Below, piece after piece: positions 37,769 to 44,726 of a stretch of DNA of 64,000 nucleotides; the stretch's first letter is position 1; the number at the start of each line of letters is the position of its first letter. The position numbers were made by a program, and so were the translations under genes. This stretch comes from Ignavibacteria bacterium (GTDB lineage: Bacteria; Bacteroidota; Ignavibacteria; UBA10030): positions 106,689 through 170,688 of the forward strand of contig VGVZ01000005.1 in NCBI GenBank assembly GCA_016873805.1. The letters run 5' to 3'. The notes beneath the pieces are model-generated. The model was not told where the DNA came from and made no database searches. It saw only the letters and a list, made by a program, of their open reading frames with translations.

Positions 37769-38542
37769 GTGACAACCCTCTCGGTTATCTGCATCACCAA
37801 GAACGAAGAACGGAACATCACGGATTGTCTTCGTTCCGTCCAGTGGGCTCACGAGATTGTCGTCGTGGACTCGGGCAGCACCGATGCCACGGTCTCGCTG
37901 GCGCGATCGTTTACCGATAAGATCTTCGATCGACCCTGGGACGGATATGGGGAGGCAAAGAACTTTGCGCTCTCGCAATGCACAGGTGAATGGATCCTCT
38001 GGATCGACGCTGATGAGCGTCTCTCCCCTGAGCTCGAAGACGAAATCCGCTCGGTCCTTGCACGCACTGTTGACGGTGTTGCGGGATACTCGGTGCCCCG
38101 CAAAGCATTTTTTCTTGGGAAATGGATCAAGCATTGCGGGTGGTATCCGGGACGGGTGACGCGTGTATTCCGCAGAAGCGACGGCCGATTTACGATCGAT
38201 CGCGTTCATGAGGAGCTCGTCCTTGCGGGGTCTGTGACGGAGTTGAAGGGAGACCTTCTCCACTACACAGATCCTGACCTTTTTCACTACTTCCGGAAGT
38301 TGAACAAATACACGACGCTTGCGGCGCAGGATCTCGCGGCCGAGGGGAGGCAATTCTCGCTCGCTCAGCTGATCGGTAAACCGTTCTGGACGTTTGTGAG
38401 GATGTTCATCGTGAAGCGGGGATTCCTCGACGGGATCCACGGCTTCGTCCTCTGCATTCTCTCGTCGGCATATGTCTTTGCAAAGTACGCGAAGCTGTGG
38501 GAAAAGAATCGTCTCGGCATCGAAGAAAGGATGGTCGAATGA
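37769..38542 (+). CDS. GT2 family glycosyltransferase (WaaE/KdtX-like)
   Basis: 257 residues with a GTG start. The nucleotide-sugar binding fold shows LSVICITKNEERNITDCLRSVQWAHEIVVVDSGSTDATV and WILWIDADERLSPEL (DxD). The middle has GWYPGRVTRVFRR and VHEELVLAGSV, typical of LPS core beta-1,4-glucosyltransferases, and the C-terminus KPFWTFVRMFIVKRGFLDGIHGF is a membrane-proximal helix of the same subfamily. It probably decorates the LPS inner core. It starts 11 nt after leuS and overlaps the DUF1844 gene by 4 nt. Confidence 0.85.
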   Translation: MTTLSVICITKNEERNITDCLRSVQWAHEIVVVDSGSTDATVSLARSFTDKIFDRPWDGYGEAKNFALSQCTGEWILWIDADERLSPELEDEIRSVLARTVDGVAGYSVPRKAFFLGKWIKHCGWYPGRVTRVFRRSDGRFTIDRVHEELVLAGSVTELKGDLLHYTDPDLFHYFRKLNKYTTLAAQDLAAEGRQFSLAQLIGKPFWTFVRMFIVKRGFLDGIHGFVLCILSSAYVFAKYAKLWEKNRLGIEERMVE

Positions 38543-38841
38543 ACGTCGCTGAAAAAGATACGGCCCTTTTCGCAAGTCTGGTCATGATGTTTCACTCTGC
38601 CACCATGCAGCACCTGGGAAAGGTGAAGAATCCGCTAAGCGACAAGATCGAGCGAGATCTTGACCAGGCGCAGATGACCATTGACATGCTGGAAATGCTT
38701 GATCGAAAGACGAAGGGAAATCTCAATGAGGACGAGGCTCACTATCTCGGTAATGTGCTCCGCGAGCTCCGACTCAACTATGTGGATGAGCGATCAAAGA
38801 AATCCGAGGAACAACCACCGAAGGACGAGGAACAATCGTGA
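38539..38841 (+). CDS. DUF1844 family protein
   Basis: 100 residues: NVAEKDTALFASLVMMFHSATMQHLGKV, then DLDQAQMTIDMLEMLDRKTKGNLNEDEAHYLGNVLRELRLNYV, the conserved core of DUF1844, and an acidic tail. Function unknown; a helical cytoplasmic protein. The ATG overlaps the GT2 stop (ATGA) and the gene ends in GTGA overlapping nadK, so three genes are translationally chained. Confidence 0.8.
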   Translation: MNVAEKDTALFASLVMMFHSATMQHLGKVKNPLSDKIERDLDQAQMTIDMLEMLDRKTKGNLNEDEAHYLGNVLRELRLNYVDERSKKSEEQPPKDEEQS

Positions 38842-39734
38842 AATTCGGAATTACGGGTAATCTTGACAAGAGTGAGATTCCCGCACTGGTCCTGGCTCTC
38901 ATCGGGGTCATGCAAAGCCACCGCGTCGATTTTGTTCTCGATGACAAGTTGACGCGACTTCTCCGCAAGCACCTTGAGCGGCAAGATCAACGAAAGAGCA
39001 TCTCGGTGCCTGAGAACCGTCTCCCCGACGAGTGCGATATTCTTGTTTCACTTGGAGGTGACGGAACGATCCTGAGAGCGGCACGACTGGTGGGGAAGCA
39101 CGAGACCCCCATCCTCGCGGTCAACGTCGGGAAACTTGGATTTCTCGCCGAGGTCTCTCAAGACGAGGCTGCCGCCTGTTTGGAGGAGATTCTGGCTGGA
39201 AAGTACAAGATTGAAGATCGGATGATGCTCGTGGGATCGGCCGATGGATTCAAATCCACCTATTCTGCGCTGAATGATATCGTGATCGAGAAATACGGTT
39301 CGTCGCGCATGTTAACGATCGAGACGTACGTGAACGAGGAATACCTCGCCACCTACACCGCCGACGGAATCATCATCGCGACACCGACCGGCTCAACCGC
39401 ATACTCCCTCGCGAACAGCGGACCGATCGTCATCCCGAGCAGCGCAGCCATCACCATCAATCCGATTTGTCCCCACACGCTCACAGCACGACCGGTAATC
39501 GTTCCGAGCAATTCGGTGCTCGTCATAAAATTGCCGGTCGCCGGTCAGAAGCTCAATCTTACGGCCGATGGCCAACAGGCAAGACTCCTCACGTCACCCG
39601 CCTCAATCCGGGTGAAGCAAGCGCCTTATGTTGCACGTCTCGTGAAACGGTTGAACAGCAACTATTATGACGTGCTGAGGAAGAAGCTTCATTGGGGAAG
39701 CGACGTGCGGATTCGCGGGAAGGGAAAGCATTAG
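38838..39734 (+). CDS. nadK: NAD kinase
   Basis: Makes NADP from NAD with ATP or polyphosphate. The 298 residues carry LVSLGGDGTILRAAR (GGDG motif), VNVGKLGFLAEVS, ALNDIVIEK (NE/D motif), TYTADGIIIATPTGSTAYSLANSGPIVIP and ICPHTLTARPVIVP. GTG start at 38838 overlaps the previous stop. Its own stop codon TAG lies in the TTAG that borders the MITE-like element, so the element was inserted at the very end of the gene without changing the protein. Confidence 0.95.
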   Translation: MKFGITGNLDKSEIPALVLALIGVMQSHRVDFVLDDKLTRLLRKHLERQDQRKSISVPENRLPDECDILVSLGGDGTILRAARLVGKHETPILAVNVGKLGFLAEVSQDEAAACLEEILAGKYKIEDRMMLVGSADGFKSTYSALNDIVIEKYGSSRMLTIETYVNEEYLATYTADGIIIATPTGSTAYSLANSGPIVIPSSAAITINPICPHTLTARPVIVPSNSVLVIKLPVAGQKLNLTADGQQARLLTSPASIRVKQAPYVARLVKRLNSNYYDVLRKKLHWGSDVRIRGKGKH

Positions 39735-39917
39735 CAGGTTGTTGAAAAAGTATTTTTCTGTCATTCTGAAGGAGCCCTGCCTGCCGGTTCACCCGCCGAA
39801 GGTGGGCAGGCAGGGAAGCGACTGAAGAATCTCGCTTTATGAGTCAGATTCTTCATCCCGCTAATAAACAGCGGGATTCAGAATGACATTGGACCGCGTT
39901 TTTCAACACCCTGTTAG
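39731..39917 (+). mobile_element. MITE-like fold-back element, copy A (with nested insertion)
   Basis: Terminal inverted repeats CAGGTTGTTGAAAAA (from 39735) and TTTTTCAACACCCTG (to 39913) are flanked by TTAG on both sides (39731-39734, 39914-39917), as expected of a 4-bp target duplication. Inside, TGTCATTCTGAA pairs with TTCAGAATGACA, GAAGAATCT with AGATTCTTC, and CCCGCT with AGCGGG. There is no coding capacity. The 179-bp body equals copy B (62170-62309) plus a 39-bp palindrome. Confidence 0.75.
39776..39814 (+). repeat. 39-bp palindrome nested in MITE copy A
   Basis: CCTGCCTGCC ... GGCAGGCAGG with an inner CACC/GGTG hairpin. Copy B lacks it and reads straight from GGAGC into GAAGCG, so this is a precise insertion into the element. 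Confidence 0.7.
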
Positions 39918-39979
39918 TGGAAAAAGACCACCGCCTCACAAACGGACGACATCGTTCGGTCAAGTAAGGACAGAAATCC

Positions 39980-40429
39980 TCAGTTGTTCAACGCCCCTTC
40001 GTTGATCCATTTCTTCAAACCTTCAATCTGATTCGCGTTCAACGGTTCGCGACTCAGCGGCATGCGCGGTGGAAAACGACCGTCGACCTTCTTGATGAGA
40101 TAGCTCTCGGTTGCATCACCCGGGAAAACAAGGAGAGGCTGGTAGTTTCGCAGGCGGTTGTAGGATGGGGGAGAGAGATCGAGTCCACGCGCTGCGTTCA
40201 CGCCAAAATGGCATCCCGCAAAAGCACATTTCCGTTGAAACAGGGGTTCGACATGCCTGTTGTAGCTGACGTTGGAGGTCGGGAAGACGATCTCCGGGAG
40301 GTTCGGATCCACGGATTCATCGCCGCATCCAATCAGGCACATCAGGAGGAGAAGGGGAAGGATTGCCGCTCGCGCCGCATGTGTTCGCGCACTCTTCGCC
40401 CTTGATCCTGCGTCATTCACTTGCCACAT
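39980..40429 (-). CDS. lipoprotein with cytochrome-like CX4CH motif
   Basis: 149 residues. A hydrophobic stretch ILPLLLLMCLIGC with lipobox-like LIGC precedes the mature part, so the protein is probably lipid-anchored. The segment VEPLFQRKCAFAGCHFG is like the haem-attachment region of planctomycete-type cytochrome domains, but the spacing is C-X4-C-H instead of C-X2-C-H. The C-terminus (IKKVDGRFPPRMPLSREPLNANQIEGLKKWINEGA) is the usual ending of that domain family, with a possible axial methionine. The start overlaps the nucleotidase stop by 17 nt. Confidence 0.7.
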   Translation of the reverse strand: MWQVNDAGSRAKSARTHAARAAILPLLLLMCLIGCGDESVDPNLPEIVFPTSNVSYNRHVEPLFQRKCAFAGCHFGVNAARGLDLSPPSYNRLRNYQPLLVFPGDATESYLIKKVDGRFPPRMPLSREPLNANQIEGLKKWINEGALNN

Positions 40430-41933
40430 CTTTCATTCTCCCATCGAGCGCGGACGAGATCTTCCCCCCCTTGCGAATCTGTTCAATGAAGACATCCCGA
40501 TCGAGATCAGGGAGGCGCTCGAACGTCAGCCCCTCTCCCGTGATACCGAAATGGGTTCGGAGATTGCTCACCACGTAGTTGTTGGTCGCAAATCTGTACA
40601 TGCGCTTGTCGTCGAGCGGCTTGTTCCCGATTGTGACTTCGACGAGTTTGCTTCCCGTCGGTTTGCGGGAATCGAACACCATCCTCATTCCCCCGAAATG
40701 CCCTCTCTCATCCAGCCGGCTGGCGAGATGATGTTCGAGCATTTCACGAAGCTTGGCCCCGGAGACGGCAAAGCGAACAAACGTGTTGCCGAACGGGGAT
40801 ATGCGCCAAATGTCCCCCACGGTGATCGGCCCTGCTCTGAGATTATCCCGTATTCCCCCGGAGTTCTGAAAGCTTACGTCTGATTCGGTAAAAGCCCGAA
40901 TGACGTCGGCCTGCCAGTTCCCAATGTTCGATTCTGCACGCCTCCCGTATCCAACCGTCGTCCACGGCGTCAATAGTTCTCCGATCACTTCTTTCATTGC
41001 ATCGCCGACGAGATCTTCGAACTCTTCCACTTTCTTTGCCGCCACCGGATCAGGGAGCACCTCGCTTACCCTTGTTTCGATCAAACTGCCTCGATAACTG
41101 AAGACCGAATCGCCTCGCGTGTCGACGATCAAATCCACTTTCCCGAGATATCGTCCGTACGAACCTGCCTGGACAATCAATGTTCGACCGACACGGATCG
41201 GATTCCGAATTGGTCGGTGATCGTGACCTCCGACGATGAGATCGATCTGCGGAAAGAGAAGTGCGAGCTTTTCGTCATTGGAGGAGCCCATATGGCTGAG
41301 AACCACAATGAGGTCGACGCCATCGCGTCGAAATTCTCTCACGTGGACGGCGACAACGCTGTCGACGGGAAGAAGCCGGATGTCTCTGATGCTGTCGCGA
41401 ACGACGAGCGCATCCAGATCGGGCGGGGAGAGTCCAAGAATCCCGATCGTCATTCCGGAAAAGCGTTTGATGTTCGCCGCGGAGACGAATTCACGATTGC
41501 GCGCGGAATCCCAGAGATTGGCGGCGAGTACCGAAAACGATACTTCCTTGAGATGTTCGAGGAGCGACCGACTGCCATAGTCGAATTCGTGATTCCCAAG
41601 CACCATCGCATCGGGCTGGATGATGTTCATCAAGTCGATCTGCGAGCGACCCTTCGTGATCGTCGAAATCGGGGTTCCCTGAAAATCATCTCCACCATTG
41701 AGAACAAGCACGGGGCCGGACTGTGACCGGAACTTGTTAATGTAGGCAAGAAGGGTTGCACTTCCACCGATGAGGTACGTCGTATCACGCTGGCGAAGAG
41801 TATCCCGGATCGTGACAGTGTACGGAACATTCCGCGCGTGGAAATCATTCCAGTGCAGGACCGTCAACGGGACGAGATGTTCCTGTGCCTGTACACTGAT
41901 AACAATGAAGAGCCCGATGAGAAGTCTACGCAT
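40413..41933 (-). CDS. exported 5'-nucleotidase/UshA-like phosphoesterase
   Basis: 506 residues. A signal peptide (MRRLLIGLFIVISVQAQ) leads to the metallophosphatase domain: VLHWNDFHA, LNGGDDFQGTPISTI, LGNHEFDYG, VVLSHMGSSNDEKLA and IVGGHDHRP supply the metal ligands. The C-terminal 5'-nucleotidase domain has NIGNWQADVIRAFTESDVSFQNSGGIRDNL and ISPFGNTFVRF. It would hydrolyse nucleotides in the periplasm, feeding nucleoside uptake such as NupC. The ORF track starts 156 nt further upstream; the ATG at 41933 begins the signal peptide. Confidence 0.88.
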   Translation of the reverse strand: MRRLLIGLFIVISVQAQEHLVPLTVLHWNDFHARNVPYTVTIRDTLRQRDTTYLIGGSATLLAYINKFRSQSGPVLVLNGGDDFQGTPISTITKGRSQIDLMNIIQPDAMVLGNHEFDYGSRSLLEHLKEVSFSVLAANLWDSARNREFVSAANIKRFSGMTIGILGLSPPDLDALVVRDSIRDIRLLPVDSVVAVHVREFRRDGVDLIVVLSHMGSSNDEKLALLFPQIDLIVGGHDHRPIRNPIRVGRTLIVQAGSYGRYLGKVDLIVDTRGDSVFSYRGSLIETRVSEVLPDPVAAKKVEEFEDLVGDAMKEVIGELLTPWTTVGYGRRAESNIGNWQADVIRAFTESDVSFQNSGGIRDNLRAGPITVGDIWRISPFGNTFVRFAVSGAKLREMLEHHLASRLDERGHFGGMRMVFDSRKPTGSKLVEVTIGNKPLDDKRMYRFATNNYVVSNLRTHFGITGEGLTFERLPDLDRDVFIEQIRKGGKISSALDGRMKDVASE

Positions 41934-42015
41934 TGTGGAGTGGCCGGAAAATTGTTGGATGTATTTCTGTTGCACATGGTACTCAAATGTGTTCCAGACC
42001 GCAAGAAGTTTGTGT

Positions 42016-42044
42016 TTGACTTTCCTTACGGTTATGGGTATATT
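42016..42044 (+). promoter_or_regulatory. promoter of tRNA-Ala and the tRNA-like repeats
   Basis: TTGACT, 17 nt, TATATT. Transcription would start near 42051, about 8 nt before the tRNA 5' end. Confidence 0.75.
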
Positions 42045-42058
42045 GACTGCGGTTTTTT

Positions 42059-42135
42059 GGGCCGTTAGCTCAGTTTGGGAGAGCGCCACAATGGCATTGT
42101 GGAGGTCACCGGTTCGACCCCGGTACGGTCCACCA
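42059..42135 (+). tRNA. tRNA-Ala (anticodon GGC)
   Basis: A 77-nt gene with encoded CCA: acceptor GGGCCGT/ACGGTCC containing the G3-U70 pair that marks alanine tRNAs, D-arm GCTC/GAGC, anticodon stem CCACA/TGTGG with loop ATGGCAT (anticodon GGC), T-arm ACCGG-TTCGACC-CCGGT. The next base after CCA begins the first tRNA-like repeat. Confidence 0.96.
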
Positions 42136-42266
42136 GTTCTCTGTCGAACACATTGGGGAAGAGTTTGGGAGAGCGTCCCGTCCCGGCATACGTCGTGACG
42201 GGAAGGTCACCGGTTGAGCGTTGTTTGCGAAATGCCTTTGGCATTCGACCCCGGTACGGTCCACCA
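42136..42266 (+). repeat. tRNA-Ala-derived tandem repeat, unit 1 (131 bp)
   Basis: The unit consists of: 26 nt unrelated to the tRNA (GTTCTCTGTCGAAC...); 14 nt identical to the D-arm side (AGTTTGGGAGAGCG); a 28-nt hairpin in place of the 17-nt anticodon arm (TCCCGTC...GACGGGA); 12 nt identical (AGGTCACCGGTT); 30 nt inserted in the T-loop, including AATGCC-ttt-GGCATT; and 21 nt identical to the tRNA 3' end including CCA. The 5' acceptor strand is absent, so the unit cannot form a full cloverleaf. It follows the true tRNA without a gap. Confidence 0.9.
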
Positions 42267-42397
42267 GTTCTCTGTCGAACACATTGGGGAAGAGTTTGGG
42301 AGAGCGTTCCGTCCCGGCATACGTCGTGACGGGAAGGTCACCGGTTGAGCGTTGTTTGCGAAATGCCTTTGGCATTCGACCCCGGTACGGTCCACCA
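42267..42397 (+). repeat. tRNA-Ala-derived tandem repeat, unit 2 (131 bp)
   Basis: Same 131-bp unit as the preceding one with a single difference (GCGTTCCGTC for GCGTCCCGTC), which keeps the hairpin through a G-U pair. It ends in the same CCA and is followed 10 nt later by a terminator. The near identity points to recent duplication, conversion or selection. Confidence 0.9.
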
Positions 42398-42405
42398 GGC
42401 AGGAA

Positions 42406-42440
42406 AAGGACAATCATGAACGATTGTCCTTTTTGTTTTG
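42406..42440 (+). terminator. terminator of the tRNA-Ala/tRNA-like transcript
   Basis: GGACAATC-atgaac-GATTGTCC followed by TTTTTGTTTTG. It lies after both repeats, not after the tRNA itself. Its loop contains an ATG in frame with DUF971, which is therefore unlikely to be that gene's start. Confidence 0.9.
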
Positions 42441-42457
42441 TGAACGGAGAAGAGAAG

Positions 42458-42772
42458 ATGATTCCACGGAAGGTCCATCTCAGTCCACATGGCCAGCTCC
42501 TGATCGAATGGAGTGATGGTCACGAGAGTTCGATATCCCTGAGAACATTGAGAGAAATGTGTCCGTGTGCCTCATGTCAGGGAGAAACGGTGCTCCTTCA
42601 TCACTTCCCCCCAACTCCTCAACCCGATCTTCCAGGCAAGTACTCCTTGAGAGGAGCCGAGCAAGTCGGATCATATGCACTACAACTCACGTGGGGCGAC
42701 GGGCATTCCACGGGCCTGTACTCGTGGGAATATCTGAAATCGCTCTGCGAATGCGATCAATGTCGCACATAA
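42458..42772 (+). CDS. DUF971 family protein (GBBH-like N-terminal fold)
   Basis: 104 residues: PRKVHLSPHGQLLIEWSDGHESSISLRTLREMCPCASCQGE, then VGSYALQLTWGDGHSTGLYSWEYLKSLCECDQC. This is the DUF971 pattern with two WxDGH motifs and two Cys pairs, a small zinc-binding-like module related to the N-terminus of gamma-butyrobetaine hydroxylase; family members are often found near iron-sulfur proteins. The ATG after GGAGAAGAGAAG is chosen because the upstream ATG sits in the terminator hairpin. Confidence 0.85.
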   Translation: MIPRKVHLSPHGQLLIEWSDGHESSISLRTLREMCPCASCQGETVLLHHFPPTPQPDLPGKYSLRGAEQVGSYALQLTWGDGHSTGLYSWEYLKSLCECDQCRT

Positions 42773-42845
42773 GAGCACTCCGCTGACGGCATCAACTTTT
42801 CTGCAACTGATCCCGAACACCCGCACAGCAACGTATTCTGCTTCG

Positions 42846-42876
42846 TTGAATTTGCCCGAAAAATAGGGTACGTTTG
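42846..42876 (+). promoter_or_regulatory. promoter of the msbA-waaL operon
   Basis: TTGAAT, 17 nt, TACGTTTG (TAnnTTTG). Transcription would start only a few nucleotides before the ATG at 42885. Confidence 0.65.
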
Positions 42877-42884
42877 CCCCTGTC

Positions 42885-44726
42885 ATGACGACGTTTCTGC
42901 GACTCTCCAAGTACTTCCTCGCCTACCGCTGGCGCATCTTTGCCGGACTCTTCTCAGTTGCAGTCATGAGCACGGCAGATACGATTTCGGCCTTCCTCGT
43001 TGCTCAGTTGTTTGCCGTTCTCAAAGAGATCGAGGGATTTGTCCGGCGTGGATCCGAGATCGCCATTTCCGTTCCGGTTGAGATCTACGGCTACCGGCTC
43101 CGAGAGCTCACGATCACGGGCTATTCGGAAAGCTTTGACATTATCGTCCTGTTTGCCGCTGCGATTACTGTCATCATTCTCGTAAAGGTCTGTTTTGTGT
43201 ACGTGCGGGAATACATGATGAGCTCGGTGCAGCAGAAGATTCTGATGAAGTTTCGAGTCGAGTTGTTCGATACGGTTGTGATGCTGCCGGCGAAGTACTT
43301 CGATAAGCAGAAGACGGGCCGGATCATGTCCCGTATCACGAACGACGTCAATGCCGTTGAGCAATCGCTCTTCCAGATTATCGAGATGGCACAGAATTCG
43401 ATTTATGCGATCATATTTGCCACAGCACTTTTCTACACCAACTGGCAGCTGACCATCTTCACCATTGTCGTCTTCAGTATTTCAGGCATTATTTCTCGCA
43501 AGTTCGGTGATCGCATCCGGTCCATCAGCCGTGAGATCATGAACACGCTGGCAGAGATCACTGCGTTTCTTCAGGAGAAGATTGCATCAATCCGTATCGT
43601 GAAGTTTTTCACGCGTGAAGAATTCGAAAAAGAGAACTTCCGCGCCAAGGTCGGCGAGAACTATCGGCATTCGATGAAAGTCGTCAAGACGGTTGCCCTG
43701 CTCAGCCCGATCAACGAGTTCTTCAATACGCTGGTCATTGCCCTGGTCGTCATCTTCACTGCCTATCTCTTCATCGAGGGGTCGATGACGATTCAGATGA
43801 TGATTCAGTTTCTTATTCTGATGACGTTCCTTGCAAAGCCGGTCAAGGCCATTGGAGAGAACGCGGCACGCCTCCAGAAAAGCCTTGTCTCGGCAGGCTT
43901 CATCTTTGAGATGATCGATCTTGAGAAAGAGGATCTCTCGAAACCCGCAAGCGTGTCTCCTTTTGAAACCGGCAACGTCAGCTTCAGAAATGTCAGTTTT
44001 TCGTACGACGGCGAGATACCGGCACTCCGCAACATTACGTTCGACGTCAGAAAGGGAGAGCGTATCGCCCTCGTCGGCCCGAGCGGCAGCGGGAAAACGA
44101 CCTTGATCAATCTTATCCCGCGGTTCTATGAATCGACCGAAGGCACGATCACGATTGATGGATCGGCGACCAGTCTGATGCGACTCTCCGATCTCCGGTC
44201 ACAAATCGCCGTGGTTCCTCAGGAAGTCATGCTCTTTGCCGGCACGATCCACGACAACATCCGATATGGACGGCTCGAGGCCACGCGGGATGAGGTTGTA
44301 GCCGCGGCACAAGCGGCCAACGCACACGAGTTCATCGAACGACTGGAGCGGAAGTACGAGACCGAGGTGGGAGAACGAGGGCTCCAGCTCTCAGGGGGAC
44401 AACGGCAGCGAATCGCCATCGCCCGCGCCGTCTTGCGAAATCCGAAAATCCTCCTGCTGGATGAAGCGACATCTGCGCTCGATACCGAGTCGGAGCTCGC
44501 CGTCCAGGAGGCGCTCGACCGCCTCATGGAGGGGAGGACCTCTTTCATCATTGCGCATCGCCTCTCTACGGTGTATCGCTGTGACCGCATCTTTGTCCTT
44601 GAGGAGGGACGAATCGTCGAGCAGGGAACGCACGATGAACTTCTTCAGAAAGACAGCGGTCTCTACAAGCGATTGTATTCGCTTCAGTTCGCCGAAAACG
44701 GAGATCTCAGGGGAGAGGAGACCTGA
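42885..44726 (+). CDS. MsbA-like lipid A/lipid exporter, ABC half-transporter
   Basis: 613 residues: a six-helix membrane domain (first 330 residues, with YFDKQKTGRIMSRITNDVNAVEQSLF) fused to an ATPase with Walker A GPSGSGKTTLIN, Q-loop AVVPQEVMLFAGTIHDNIRYG, signature LQLSGGQRQRIAIARAVL, Walker B ILLLDEATSALDTES and H-loop IAHRLST. A homodimer would flip lipid A-core or another lipid-linked glycan, which the three downstream LPS-type genes support. There is no Shine-Dalgarno; the promoter lies immediately upstream. Confidence 0.85.
   Translation: MTTFLRLSKYFLAYRWRIFAGLFSVAVMSTADTISAFLVAQLFAVLKEIEGFVRRGSEIAISVPVEIYGYRLRELTITGYSESFDIIVLFAAAITVIILVKVCFVYVREYMMSSVQQKILMKFRVELFDTVVMLPAKYFDKQKTGRIMSRITNDVNAVEQSLFQIIEMAQNSIYAIIFATALFYTNWQLTIFTIVVFSISGIISRKFGDRIRSISREIMNTLAEITAFLQEKIASIRIVKFFTREEFEKENFRAKVGENYRHSMKVVKTVALLSPINEFFNTLVIALVVIFTAYLFIEGSMTIQMMIQFLILMTFLAKPVKAIGENAARLQKSLVSAGFIFEMIDLEKEDLSKPASVSPFETGNVSFRNVSFSYDGEIPALRNITFDVRKGERIALVGPSGSGKTTLINLIPRFYESTEGTITIDGSATSLMRLSDLRSQIAVVPQEVMLFAGTIHDNIRYGRLEATRDEVVAAAQAANAHEFIERLERKYETEVGERGLQLSGGQRQRIAIARAVLRNPKILLLDEATSALDTESELAVQEALDRLMEGRTSFIIAHRLSTVYRCDRIFVLEEGRIVEQGTHDELLQKDSGLYKRLYSLQFAENGDLRGEET

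Noticed and set aside
42136-42397. CRISPR array
   Set aside because: The units are adjacent with no spacers, there are only two, and they derive from the neighbouring tRNA.
42136-42397. two additional functional tRNA genes
   Set aside because: The 5' acceptor strand that would pair with ACGGTCC is missing, the anticodon arm is a 28-nt hairpin without a normal loop, and the T-loop is interrupted.
42075-42417. ORFs of 68-103 codons covering the tRNA and its repeats on both strands
   Set aside because: They are translations of tRNA and tRNA-like sequence. The period of 131 bp is not a multiple of three, so the repeats are not read as protein repeats.
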